NCBI GenBank assembly: GCA_000424365.1
Contig: AUJT01000002.1
Location: 186,001 to 250,000, forward strand
From: Lachnospiraceae bacterium NK4A144
GTDB taxonomy: Bacteria > Bacillota > Clostridia > Lachnospirales > Lachnospiraceae
DNA: 64,000 bases
Direction: 5' to 3'
Shown here: positions 27,634 to 35,610 of the stretch, piece after piece
Numbering within the stretch: position 1 is the stretch's first letter
How the letters are laid out: the number at the start of each line of letters is the position of its first letter
The notes under the pieces: model-generated
What the model saw: only the letters and a program-made list of their open reading frames with translations
Database searches by the model: none
Told to the model about the DNA's origin: nothing
Made by a program: the position numbers and the translations under genes

Positions 27634-27977
27634 CACTTACAGCTTGTATCCTCATATTCTATATACTTCAATCCAAGATAAGTTATACCGAACCCTGCGT
27701 AATCAAACGCTGATACCTGCTTCGTTTTTAAGGCAAAACCCCAGCTCTCCAAATCTGAAAGGCATGTATTAAGTACATAAGGAGCCATGATTCCTTCTAA
27801 GGCATCCTCCATATCCTTATAGGACATCGCTTGCCCTGAATACGGTTTAAACTCATATTTCTCAACCGTAATATTTTTCTCTGCATCTTCATACAAGAGC
27901 CTCAACACTTTTTTATGCTCTTGCTGAAGAAGATGAAGCTTATTCTGTATATTAGTTTTATAAAATTCTGATATCAT
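27633..27977 (-). CDS. Small hypothetical protein, first gene of a three-gene cassette
   Basis: A 114-residue protein starting MISEFYKTNIQNKLHLLQQE. The ATG at 27977 has a GAGG site about ten bases upstream; the open frame extends further but without such a site. The first part looks like a short coiled coil, and the C-terminal half (PYVLNTCLSDLESWGFALK followed by FGITYLGLKYIEYED) resembles the wing-and-helix end of winged-helix proteins that lets them discriminate on a small C-terminal domain. It overlaps the membrane-protein gene. It may sense a signal or regulate the cassette. No family recognised. Confidence 0.55.
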   Translation of the reverse strand: MISEFYKTNIQNKLHLLQQEHKKVLRLLYEDAEKNITVEKYEFKPYSGQAMSYKDMEDALEGIMAPYVLNTCLSDLESWGFALKTKQVSAFDYAGFGITYLGLKYIEYEDTSCK

Positions 27978-28191
27978 TTCTTTCACCTCGCTCCGTTGAT
28001 ACAAAATCAAATATTTTCTTAGTCGTAAATTGAAACAGTGACATTCGAGCAACCATTTCATTTGCGCGTAAGCTCCTAATCACGCGTACCTTTTCATAAC
28101 AACCAATTCATGAGACAATCCCGCTATCATATCTAAATTCGTGTTGCGCAATCTGCGCGATTCGTACCTTGATTCTAAGGAGGTCGTTCTC

Positions 28192-28599
28192 ATGAACGCT
28201 AAACAAAAAATTCACCAGGTCAAAATGACCAAATGGGCGGCTCTCATCAAAGAGCAGTCCGAAAGTAATCTTACTGTTAAGGAATGGTGTAATCAAAACA
28301 ATTGCTCCATTCACACTTATAATTACTGGAAGCATCAATTAAGGGAAGAAGCTTTCAGTTCTATTGTACCCGACATTGTTCCTTTGGCTCAACAATCTTT
28401 TACATCCCTTTTGCCGGATGACTTGGCTTTACAATCTTCTGTTTCGTTTGATTCGTGCAATTCGCGCGATTTGCGCAACTCAAAAACTACCGAAACTCAA
28501 TCAGCGCTTATTTCCATTGGAGATATCCGCATTGAAGTAGGTCCCTCTGTTTCAGACGAAGTTATACTCGGAGTGATCAAGGTGGTGCGCCATGTTTAG
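28192..28599 (+). CDS. tnpA: IS66 accessory protein TnpA
   Basis: A 135-residue protein with an N-terminal helix-turn-helix-like region (KWAALIKEQSESNLTVKEWC, then HTYNYWKHQLREEAF) that is the hallmark of IS66 TnpA. The ATG at 28192 has an AAGGAGG site nine bases before it. It overlaps the tnpB start by eight bases, as usual in IS66. The copy is intact but its element lacks the transposase, so the protein is probably without use unless a full IS66 of the same group exists elsewhere. A close homologue is at 43340-43747. Confidence 0.88.
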   Translation: MNAKQKIHQVKMTKWAALIKEQSESNLTVKEWCNQNNCSIHTYNYWKHQLREEAFSSIVPDIVPLAQQSFTSLLPDDLALQSSVSFDSCNSRDLRNSKTTETQSALISIGDIRIEVGPSVSDEVILGVIKVVRHV

Positions 28600-28735
28600 A
28601 ACAATACCTTATAGCTCCTTTTCTTCAATCTACCTTGTTTGCGGCTATACCCCCGATACTTCCTATCTCCAGAATCTTCTTCCCTGGTCAAAAGACATAC
28701 AGAAGAATTTTCATCGTAAAGAGAAAAAATCCTAA
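28592..28735 (+). pseudogene. IS66 tnpB start fused to probable tnpC end
   Basis: A 47-codon frame. The first part, MFRTIPYSSFSSIYLVCGYT, is the start of IS66 TnpB. It then continues PDTSYLQNLLPWSKDIQ and ends KEKKS; the LLPWS stretch resembles the end of the IS66 TnpC transposase. The joint is at about 28652, where an internal deletion must have removed most of tnpB and tnpC while keeping the frame open. Confidence 0.7.
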
Positions 28736-28761
28736 TTAACTTATCAATGTTCAAATCTATG

Positions 28762-28792
28762 AAATCGCCTGTAAAATGGCGGTTTCTTTTTG
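28762..28792 (+). terminator. Terminator-like hairpin in the IS66 right end
   Basis: Arms AAATCGCC (28762-28769) and GGCGGTTT (28778-28785, one G-T pair) enclose an eight-base loop and are followed by CTTTTTG. It could end transcription of the IS66 genes near the right terminal repeat. Confidence 0.6.
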
Positions 28793-28870
28793 TTTAGGTA
28801 CTCAGAAATGAGTGCTTACCGTCATACCGCTGAGAGTCTGCGGTCGGAGTACATGCCGCACGATCGGGGA

Positions 28871-28914
28871 GAGAAATCCGCCGAAACTAATCTGCGAATA
28901 ACGCCTCCCACAAT
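28871..28914 (-). repeat. 44-base dispersed repeat, copy 2
   Basis: It matches 23498-23541 at 40 of 44 bases, in the same orientation. It lies just outside the IS66 derivative and beyond the end of the Shedu-like gene. The minus-strand frame extends to both sides (AVRW before, SPRSCGMYSDRR after) and stops at the IS66 end, as expected for a truncated coding relic. Confidence 0.6.
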
Positions 28915-28958
28915 ATTCCATCGGACAGCCAATGTTCCTCTAAGAAAACCAACCCAGT

Positions 28959-29849
28959 CTATATTTGTTCCTCATCATGAATCATTTTTTCAAGCACAGC
29001 CCTCCTAAGACTTTGTTCTGGCATCTTTTTCGCCATCCCCTTTGCTGTACATTTTTCATTATATATAAGTAACTTCCCTGCGAGCCAACTATCCATCTCA
29101 TAATCTTGTTCTTTTAATCTCTCAATATACTCCCTTGAAACTTCAAGGCAATCTCGACTTACATATGAAAACAATGATGTGCTGATCTCTCCATCTGGAA
29201 GCACTTTTATCCTAGCCCTACCACTCTCATCCAAAGAAAGAACAAGGTTCTCAGACAATCCCCTTCTCGCTCGCTTATAGTCAGACAACAACGTGTCATA
29301 TGTGATTATCCTTAAACTATCCTTAAGAAACTCACACTCATTTGCTATAAATCGGCTCCTCGCCTGAGATTTTTCCTTATTTCTTCCCATAACAATTACA
29401 TACTTAAAAAACACATCATTGTATTCCAATGGTTTTCGTATACAATTAAGTTGTTTTAAGAATTGTTCCTTATTGTCCTCAATTTCTCGCTTCCAATTCT
29501 TAACCTGTTGTAATGCATGATAAAATTCAGCAGAAAATTCCGGTTCATTGATATTGCCCTTAAACAATTTTTTACTCGGATTTTCCAATTCTATCAAAAC
29601 CAAGTTCCACACATCTGATGATTTTGTCAAAAACGCCAAATCCGAAACATACGGACCTATTCTGAGTTTTGAAATAAAGCACTCAAAATGAAGACCATGA
29701 TTTAGCATAAATGGCGTTGGTATTAAATCTGTGTGATGCTCCAAAAAATCCTGAAAAGTATTTTCATTAACACCTAAATCTCTTTCATCTACTCTCTTAA
29801 GAAGTTCTTCATATTCCCAGGCCACTTCTGGCTTATATGTTTCAGCCAT
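28959..29849 (-). CDS. Shedu (DUF4263)-like nuclease-fold protein
   Basis: A 296-residue protein. ENTFQDFLEHHTDLIP is the typical N-terminal part of Shedu-type domains, and GPYVSDLAFLTKSSDVWNLVLIELENPSKKLF is where the PD-(D/E)XK core should be: D in SDLAF, then E-x-E-N in place of the usual E-x-K. The conserved QVKNWKREIEDN and later KYVIVMGRNKE follow. Shedu (SduA) is a single-gene anti-phage system whose nuclease is the DUF4263 domain. Here the missing lysine may mean altered or lost catalysis, although a lysine pair follows closely (PSKKLF). It stands alone, 80 bases after the large glycan gene upstream and next to the IS66 derivative. Confidence 0.7.
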   Translation of the reverse strand: MAETYKPEVAWEYEELLKRVDERDLGVNENTFQDFLEHHTDLIPTPFMLNHGLHFECFISKLRIGPYVSDLAFLTKSSDVWNLVLIELENPSKKLFKGNINEPEFSAEFYHALQQVKNWKREIEDNKEQFLKQLNCIRKPLEYNDVFFKYVIVMGRNKEKSQARSRFIANECEFLKDSLRIITYDTLLSDYKRARRGLSENLVLSLDESGRARIKVLPDGEISTSLFSYVSRDCLEVSREYIERLKEQDYEMDSWLAGKLLIYNEKCTAKGMAKKMPEQSLRRAVLEKMIHDEEQI

Positions 29850-29929
29850 TTTTTAGCATATTCCCTTGTGGACTTATCATTCTCCATCATAAGTCAAAGA
29901 TAGTTATCTACATTGTTTCCATCCATAAA

Positions 29930-32251
29930 TCACGACTCCAACTTCTTATTTATCAACGCCTTCAACTTTGTCGAGCTCGTTGATTCTGTATACGGGAAGA
30001 ATACTATATCTGCTCCTCGCTCTTCCAAAAACTGCTTATCTGCAATCCAGCTCGGACTATCATCATGATCATTTCCAGAAAACTGGACATCAAAATGATA
30101 CAATCTCCATGCTTCACGTATTCCACTATCATAAAGCGGTACCTCAACCGCTTTATCTACATACTTACAAGAATCAACGATTTCCAGACGTTCTTCAAAC
30201 GGTATAAACGTTCCGCTTTTTTTATTAGCACTTACCCACTCGTCTGTACAGACACCTGCAATCAAGTAATCACACTGCTCCTTTGCGCGTTTAAGTAAAT
30301 TCAGATGTCCCTTGTGAAAAAGGTCAAACACTCCTGCCACATATCCGATATGGTATTTTTTCTTTTCTGGCTGTGAACCATCTTCATTAGTCCGAACATT
30401 CATTTCGGGTTCCGGTTCAGACTGAAGATCTGAATCTGGATCAAAGACACTATAATTTGTAACACCAAGTTTCTTTATCTGGCGAAGAATATTCTCAAAC
30501 TGTTTAACGCAAATTATCAGTTTATAATCATTAGGTGACATATTCGTTAACTCATCTGCACTGGCGATCGGAATACCATCAAGATCCTTTCCCTGGCTTT
30601 TCGGATTATTATCAATGATCATGTCAACAGGATGCCTTCTTCCATAACGCTGCAAAAACTGCTTAGCATATAGTCCTGACCCAAACAGCACAAGCTTTCT
30701 ACTACCAATATTCTTAAAAAGATCTACAAAGATCCTAAGATATTCCTGAATCGGGAACGCCATAGTTTTCCTATTGGAATTGATCATTCCCTCTGATGCG
30801 ATAAGAGGTTCTCGCCAAAGATGAACCTCTGCATCATTTCTTAGCTGACTCATACGATTGCCATAGATTTCTCCCCATACATCAATATCATCCAACAGAT
30901 CATATCTACTGTATATATCTGCAATCTCTAGTGCATCAGAACGATTTTCTAAATTATTATAAATCACGTCAATCACTCTACGTATCAATACTTTCACAGG
31001 ACAATTATGAATCACATGTCTTTGTCCAAAGAAATAATACTCTCGATTTTTATAAATACACTTATCCGGAGTCAGATCAAGCACGACATCTTTCAATACC
31101 GCACCGATCCTATCCTCTGGAACATTGTGTCTCTTCAAGATTTTTGCCACATGTTCATCGAGCTTCTCATTTGTCGTATCTGATAAATGTGAAACTATAT
31201 CCATAAACCTATCAAGTTCTTTCAAAAACATTTCTTTATCCGTCTCAGCAAGACTTGAAAGGTAAACATATGCTAACTCTGACTCATTGATATTAACAGC
31301 AAATCCCTTATCTGTTACATCGCCATACAAAATACTTATCCCGCTCTTATCAAGTATCTCCTGAATGCGAGAAATACCAGGAGCGAACTCCCTTCCTTCT
31401 GAACTAGCTGCTTTCTCACAAACCTTGACCTCACCAGTTTGCTTATCAGAATATCCAAATATCCGAATCTCCTGCTGAGATTTGTCGCAATATGTGTCCA
31501 ATTCAATACGGCTAACATCAGCAAAGCCTCCATTTTTCGGGCATTCAATAAAATATGCATTAGCAAAGGCATGTATACTCCCCTCTTTCAAAAGGGTTTC
31601 CATCATTTGTCTTTCATATAAAAATACAGAACCACGATTCCTATATAAGGGCTCAAAACCCATTTTTCTCATATCTGTCGGTTCATAGTCCTCAGCCAAT
31701 ATGGTTGCCGGATAAATGATATTAGGAAACACAGAATAAAACTTCGAATAACGCACACCTGCTTTTTCAAGATAATTCTTAATTTCATACCGTGAATAAG
31801 CTCGCCCACTAACGAATTTCTTATCCATCTTTGAAATCTTTATATACCCATCAAGACCATCAAAGCATCGATCTGTATATGGATCATTGTCTCCACAGAA
31901 ATATCGAATTCCCAATCGATTATTCGCTGCTACGATAAGCTTACCTGATTCGGAAACAAGATTTATTGCCATTTTCAGAACATTTTCAGGTTCCGACGCA
32001 AGCTCAAAAATGCAAGGGACAAAAACCCTGTCATATCTCTCATCAATTCTTAAGCCATCATCCTCTATATAACCCTCTGTGACCTCAATTTCACGCTTTC
32101 TTAACTCCACAACAATCGAATCTATCCACTCTGTCATCCAATCATCTTCTCGCCTTGATCGTACACAAAAAATGTGAGAAACGGAGTCATCACAAAGACA
32201 ACCCACAATTCCCGCCATAATATTTTTTCTAATTGCAGTAATATCCATCAA
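29930..32251 (-). CDS. Multidomain protein: SAM-MTase-like, degenerate kinase-like, FGxG module, TagD-like cytidylyltransferase
   Basis: A 773-residue protein. Residues about 1-190 resemble a class I methyltransferase (ERYDRVFVPCIFELASEP, then SGKLIVAANNRLGIRYFCG) but lack a clear glycine-rich SAM loop. Residues about 210-480 align with its neighbour's kinase-like domain, but the key motifs are degraded: DLTPDK (about 392) for D-x-x-P-x-N and FFGQRH (about 407) for FDQE. An FGxG module follows (LVLFGSGLYAKQF at about 520; IIDNNPKSQGKDLDG). After an acidic linker comes a TagD-type domain (about 633-773) with GVFDLFHKGHLNLLKRA (HxGH) and ESTSSTKLKAL. It should make a CDP-polyol such as CDP-glycerol. 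It lies 63 bases from its paralogue. Confidence 0.72.
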   Translation of the reverse strand: MMDITAIRKNIMAGIVGCLCDDSVSHIFCVRSRREDDWMTEWIDSIVVELRKREIEVTEGYIEDDGLRIDERYDRVFVPCIFELASEPENVLKMAINLVSESGKLIVAANNRLGIRYFCGDNDPYTDRCFDGLDGYIKISKMDKKFVSGRAYSRYEIKNYLEKAGVRYSKFYSVFPNIIYPATILAEDYEPTDMRKMGFEPLYRNRGSVFLYERQMMETLLKEGSIHAFANAYFIECPKNGGFADVSRIELDTYCDKSQQEIRIFGYSDKQTGEVKVCEKAASSEGREFAPGISRIQEILDKSGISILYGDVTDKGFAVNINESELAYVYLSSLAETDKEMFLKELDRFMDIVSHLSDTTNEKLDEHVAKILKRHNVPEDRIGAVLKDVVLDLTPDKCIYKNREYYFFGQRHVIHNCPVKVLIRRVIDVIYNNLENRSDALEIADIYSRYDLLDDIDVWGEIYGNRMSQLRNDAEVHLWREPLIASEGMINSNRKTMAFPIQEYLRIFVDLFKNIGSRKLVLFGSGLYAKQFLQRYGRRHPVDMIIDNNPKSQGKDLDGIPIASADELTNMSPNDYKLIICVKQFENILRQIKKLGVTNYSVFDPDSDLQSEPEPEMNVRTNEDGSQPEKKKYHIGYVAGVFDLFHKGHLNLLKRAKEQCDYLIAGVCTDEWVSANKKSGTFIPFEERLEIVDSCKYVDKAVEVPLYDSGIREAWRLYHFDVQFSGNDHDDSPSWIADKQFLEERGADIVFFPYTESTSSTKLKALINKKLES

Positions 32252-32314
32252 TCACTATCTCCATAACTTCATAATAATCTATATGGATATATTACAATAA
32301 ATACCGAAAAGATG

Positions 32315-34180
32315 TTACCCCTCATATTTTCTATTAGGGTCAAATACGGATATATCCTTTATTCCCAATTTATCAAGTTGTTCTAAAATCGTCTGATAAT
32401 CACGTATGCAAATCATCACCTTGCAATCCTTAGCCATTTCAATCGAAGGTTCTGATATCTTAACATTCTCAAATACCTCTCCCCACTTTGTAGGATTGTT
32501 GTCAAATATTCCTTTTATCTCATAGACACTTCGATATTTTTGCATAAATCTCTCTGCATATCTGCCTGAGCCGAATAAAATCATCGGTTTATCGCTACAA
32601 CCATCAAAAATATGATCAAAGACTCTATCATAATCATTTACACCGAAATCAATTTTCAATCTGGTCTTCTCTGTTTTATCAAAATCTCTCCTATGAAGTT
32701 TATGATATTCCTTCAATTCATCTTCACTTCGAAGTGATTTTAAATAATCCAATTCAATAACTTCCCACCACTTCTTATTATCAAGAAGTCCATATCTTTC
32801 TAACGCCTTATCTCTAGGAAGAATCTTTTCAAAATGAGGATTACCAGAATAAAATGTCGCTATCATCCTCCAAAGTAACTCCTTAACCGGCAAATATGGA
32901 ACAATGAACTCTTGATCAAAAAAAATAAATTGATCATCATAAAACGAATTCAGCGGTGCCATATCAAAAAAACCTGTTCTTAAAATCTTTCCGTCATAAA
33001 AACACTGCTTAAATTCTGGCCATTCCGCTTCTTTATGACCATTGGAAATAAACCAAGTTTTCCACTGTGAAAGAACTATATCTGTATAAGAACTATCCAA
33101 ATCAACTAGTTGTGATGATATCATCACCTCATCCCTAAATTTATCCATCACCTTGAATAATCCGTCAACATTTCCGTTTTCCAACAGATCTTTCATATAC
33201 TGCTGCCCAACAGGAAAATGTTCAAAAGGCATTAGATAACATCCATCCGTAATTCTTCCGTCAACTACCGGGACACCTGTCTCTCTAAGATGTTCCATAT
33301 TATCAAACAGTGACCGTAAGCGTTTCTTTCCTTCCGGATAAACTGCGCATTTTTCCACCGTTTCTGCTCTACCACCTATACCACGATGAACTATAGTATA
33401 AAGGGCATTCTCTCCCCCTCTTTCAACCGAAGAGGTCACATTCATCAAATCAGAAAGAGCTGTCTTAGGTGCACACTCTATAAGATATGCATTTGCCATC
33501 TTATGAAACAAACCATTATGAATAAGACTGCTATATAAATACTCTTCCTCTAAAAAGATACTCTTAGAACAAAAGTATTCTGGAAAAAGACGGTTTGCCA
33601 GGTCCTCGTTCGGAGAATAATCCTCAGAAAAAAGCATTGTTGGATACTCTAAACCTGGAAAAACTCCCCATATCTGTATCTCATCTTTGCTCCATCCTGC
33701 CTCAATTAAAAAATCGTAAATCTCCGCTTCATCATAACAACGTCCGGAAAAGCCTTTTTTATCACAGCCCTCTCTCTTACTGTAATTATCAATCCCATCA
33801 AAGACATGTCCTGTATATGGATCATGATCACCACAAAAGTATCGGATTCCCATCCTATTATTCATGCCTAGGATAAGATGTCCATCTGCTTTCAATGCCT
33901 TTTTTATACAGCTAAAAAGGCATTCCGGTTGCAGCACCCTTTCAGGTGCCGCAACCGAAATAATATAATCATATATACTTTTCTCTTTTTCATTTTTTAA
34001 AAGGTCTATAAATTCGTAAACATCGATAACAAAAATCTTTTTGATCCGTTCATTTAACAGTTCAGCTATCGGTTCATCTGCTCCACCAATATATAAAACC
34101 GACGCATCCTCAGGGATGTTGTACCACCCCAAAAGTCCCTTGCGGATTTCTCCTATCAGATTTCTATTATCAGTCATCAT
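32315..34180 (-). CDS. Multidomain protein: SAM-MTase-like, kinase-like, FGxG module
   Basis: A 621-residue paralogue of the next gene downstream, without the cytidylyltransferase end. The first part is methyltransferase-like (DASVLYIGGADEPIAELL near 25; GHLILGMNNRMGIRYFCG near 100). The middle looks like a kinase fold of the aminoglycoside-phosphotransferase/choline-kinase kind: VEKCAVYPEGKKRL (candidate lysine, about 275), a hinge LMPFEHFPVGQQYM (about 316), catalytic-loop DMAPLNS (about 406-412) and metal motif FFDQEF (about 420-425). The end (about 531-621) is the FGxG module: MILFGSGRYAERFMQKY, IFDNNPTKWG, MICIRDYQTILEQL. It lies 31 bases after the GT2 gene start. Whether it phosphorylates or methylates a glycan or polyol is unknown. 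Confidence 0.68.
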   Translation of the reverse strand: MMTDNRNLIGEIRKGLLGWYNIPEDASVLYIGGADEPIAELLNERIKKIFVIDVYEFIDLLKNEKEKSIYDYIISVAAPERVLQPECLFSCIKKALKADGHLILGMNNRMGIRYFCGDHDPYTGHVFDGIDNYSKREGCDKKGFSGRCYDEAEIYDFLIEAGWSKDEIQIWGVFPGLEYPTMLFSEDYSPNEDLANRLFPEYFCSKSIFLEEEYLYSSLIHNGLFHKMANAYLIECAPKTALSDLMNVTSSVERGGENALYTIVHRGIGGRAETVEKCAVYPEGKKRLRSLFDNMEHLRETGVPVVDGRITDGCYLMPFEHFPVGQQYMKDLLENGNVDGLFKVMDKFRDEVMISSQLVDLDSSYTDIVLSQWKTWFISNGHKEAEWPEFKQCFYDGKILRTGFFDMAPLNSFYDDQFIFFDQEFIVPYLPVKELLWRMIATFYSGNPHFEKILPRDKALERYGLLDNKKWWEVIELDYLKSLRSEDELKEYHKLHRRDFDKTEKTRLKIDFGVNDYDRVFDHIFDGCSDKPMILFGSGRYAERFMQKYRSVYEIKGIFDNNPTKWGEVFENVKISEPSIEMAKDCKVMICIRDYQTILEQLDKLGIKDISVFDPNRKYEG

Positions 34181-34211
34181 ATCTTTAATTTATAGACCTT
34201 TCTTAATTTCA

Positions 34212-35528
34212 TCAAATGTCAAATAAGACAATATTTTCTTTACTTATTCCCTTTTCTATCAAGCCTTCTGTAATCTCTTCACCATACTTGATACTCGTGA
34301 TCAGATATTTCGCATCAGGGTATTTCTTCAATGTATCCTCAGGTGCATATACTCTGTACCCCATAAACTCTGAATCACGTTTCTCAATAGAATTATCTGA
34401 AAAACAAGTAATACTGTCTCTCGAGCATATATCATCAAGCCTGTTTAACGCATACTCAGCCCGCCTTCCACAGCCAAATAATATTAATGCTTTATCACTG
34501 CAAATCGTATTCTCTACGAACTCAAGAAAATGCTCATCCACTTTCTTGAAATTTTGAAAAGATTCTTCTAAATACTTTACATGTTTCTCTGAGTCACTTA
34601 GAATCCAATCTTCTGTATGGAAATATTGTCTGCCTGAGATTTGCGGCATCTTAGGCAAATCTTTTTCCAATTCTTCGCGATATCTTTCTACCAACATAGG
34701 ACGACTTGCAGCCTGTAAATGCGTAAGATTCCCATCAAAATCTACATATTTCCAGAAATATTTCAAAAACCAGATATTCTCATCATCAATATCTCGTTTT
34801 TTTAATTCATTTTCCAAATAATCATGCTCATCAACTATAACAACAGTCTTTGACTGATCTTTCATGGAAGAGTATGGATTATCCATTCGATAGTTATATA
34901 CAAAATCCGAAATATGATATGACGTTTCAGCCAATACACTCAGGAGGAACCTAAATGACATATCCTGAAAAGATGCTCCGGGAGATTCGTTCAATCTAAT
35001 ATCATTCTTCTCAAGAAATGAACGCTTATATAACCCTGTCCAGTATCTGTCCATGATTTCCATTTGGTCCGAATGTGCAGAATTATCAATTAGCTGTTCA
35101 TATGGCTGTTCATGATATAATACATGTTTTCTCTTAACTGTATGATTCCCTATATCCCAACACTCATAATAATTTCCATTAACCATATCAGGATGATAAA
35201 GCTCAACGATTTTCCATAGTTTCTCCAGCATATCCTTTTCAAAGGAATCATCTGACTCAAGAACTGCTATATACTCTCCACGAGCTTCATCCATACCTCT
35301 ATTGATCTTATGACCATAGCTCGTGTTGGTATCATTAATAATTCTGATTCGAGAATCACGTAAAGCATACTCTTTAAGTATCTCCGGTGAAGCATCACTA
35401 CTGCCACCATCAATGCATATTATTTCAATGTTTCTATATGTCTGATTTACTACACTGTCTAATGCCTGAGAAAGATAATTCTCTGCATTATGAACAGTAA
35501 CAATAACTGAAATATCTATATTATTCAT
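34212..35528 (-). CDS. GT2 glycosyltransferase with C-terminal FGxG module
   Basis: A 438-residue fusion. The N-terminal GT2 domain shows ISVIVTVHNAENYLSQAL, IICIDGGSSDASPEIL, NRGMDEARGEYIAVLESDD (metal motif ESDD) and the typical acceptor block with FQDMSFRFLLS. Residues about 346-438 are the FGxG module: ALILFGCGRRAEYALNRL, FSDNSIEKRDSEFMG, APEDTLKKYPDAKYLITS, then a last IVLFDI. It lies 82 bases downstream of the GtrII-like gene and 31 upstream of the MTase/kinase-like gene. Its closest relative in the window is 37193-38566, with the same order of domains. Confidence 0.85.
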   Translation of the reverse strand: MNNIDISVIVTVHNAENYLSQALDSVVNQTYRNIEIICIDGGSSDASPEILKEYALRDSRIRIINDTNTSYGHKINRGMDEARGEYIAVLESDDSFEKDMLEKLWKIVELYHPDMVNGNYYECWDIGNHTVKRKHVLYHEQPYEQLIDNSAHSDQMEIMDRYWTGLYKRSFLEKNDIRLNESPGASFQDMSFRFLLSVLAETSYHISDFVYNYRMDNPYSSMKDQSKTVVIVDEHDYLENELKKRDIDDENIWFLKYFWKYVDFDGNLTHLQAASRPMLVERYREELEKDLPKMPQISGRQYFHTEDWILSDSEKHVKYLEESFQNFKKVDEHFLEFVENTICSDKALILFGCGRRAEYALNRLDDICSRDSITCFSDNSIEKRDSEFMGYRVYAPEDTLKKYPDAKYLITSIKYGEEITEGLIEKGISKENIVLFDI

Positions 35529-35610
35529 TAGTTAATACCTGTATTGATATGATTAATTATCGAATCTGTTCTTTTTATCTAACAAAAGAATCTGTTAGAA
35601 ATTCTTTCCA

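Larger units (their letters stand above)
28068..28819 (+). mobile_element. IS66 family deletion derivative
   Basis: A 752-base element with IS66-type ends. The left end starts GTAAGC and the right end finishes GCTTAC; the outer 23 bases of both ends match at about 15 positions (GTAAGC at the tip and GTACC at the inner edge). It keeps tnpA, the first codons of tnpB and, in frame, what looks like the last codons of the tnpC transposase; the roughly 2 kb in between are missing. The flanking eight bases do not form a target duplication. It cannot move by itself. A similar left end is present at 43217 and, partially, at 42950. Confidence 0.85.

Noticed and set aside
28060-28827. Target-site duplication of the IS66 derivative
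   Set aside because: The eight bases on each side (ATTTGCGC and CGTCATAC) do not match.
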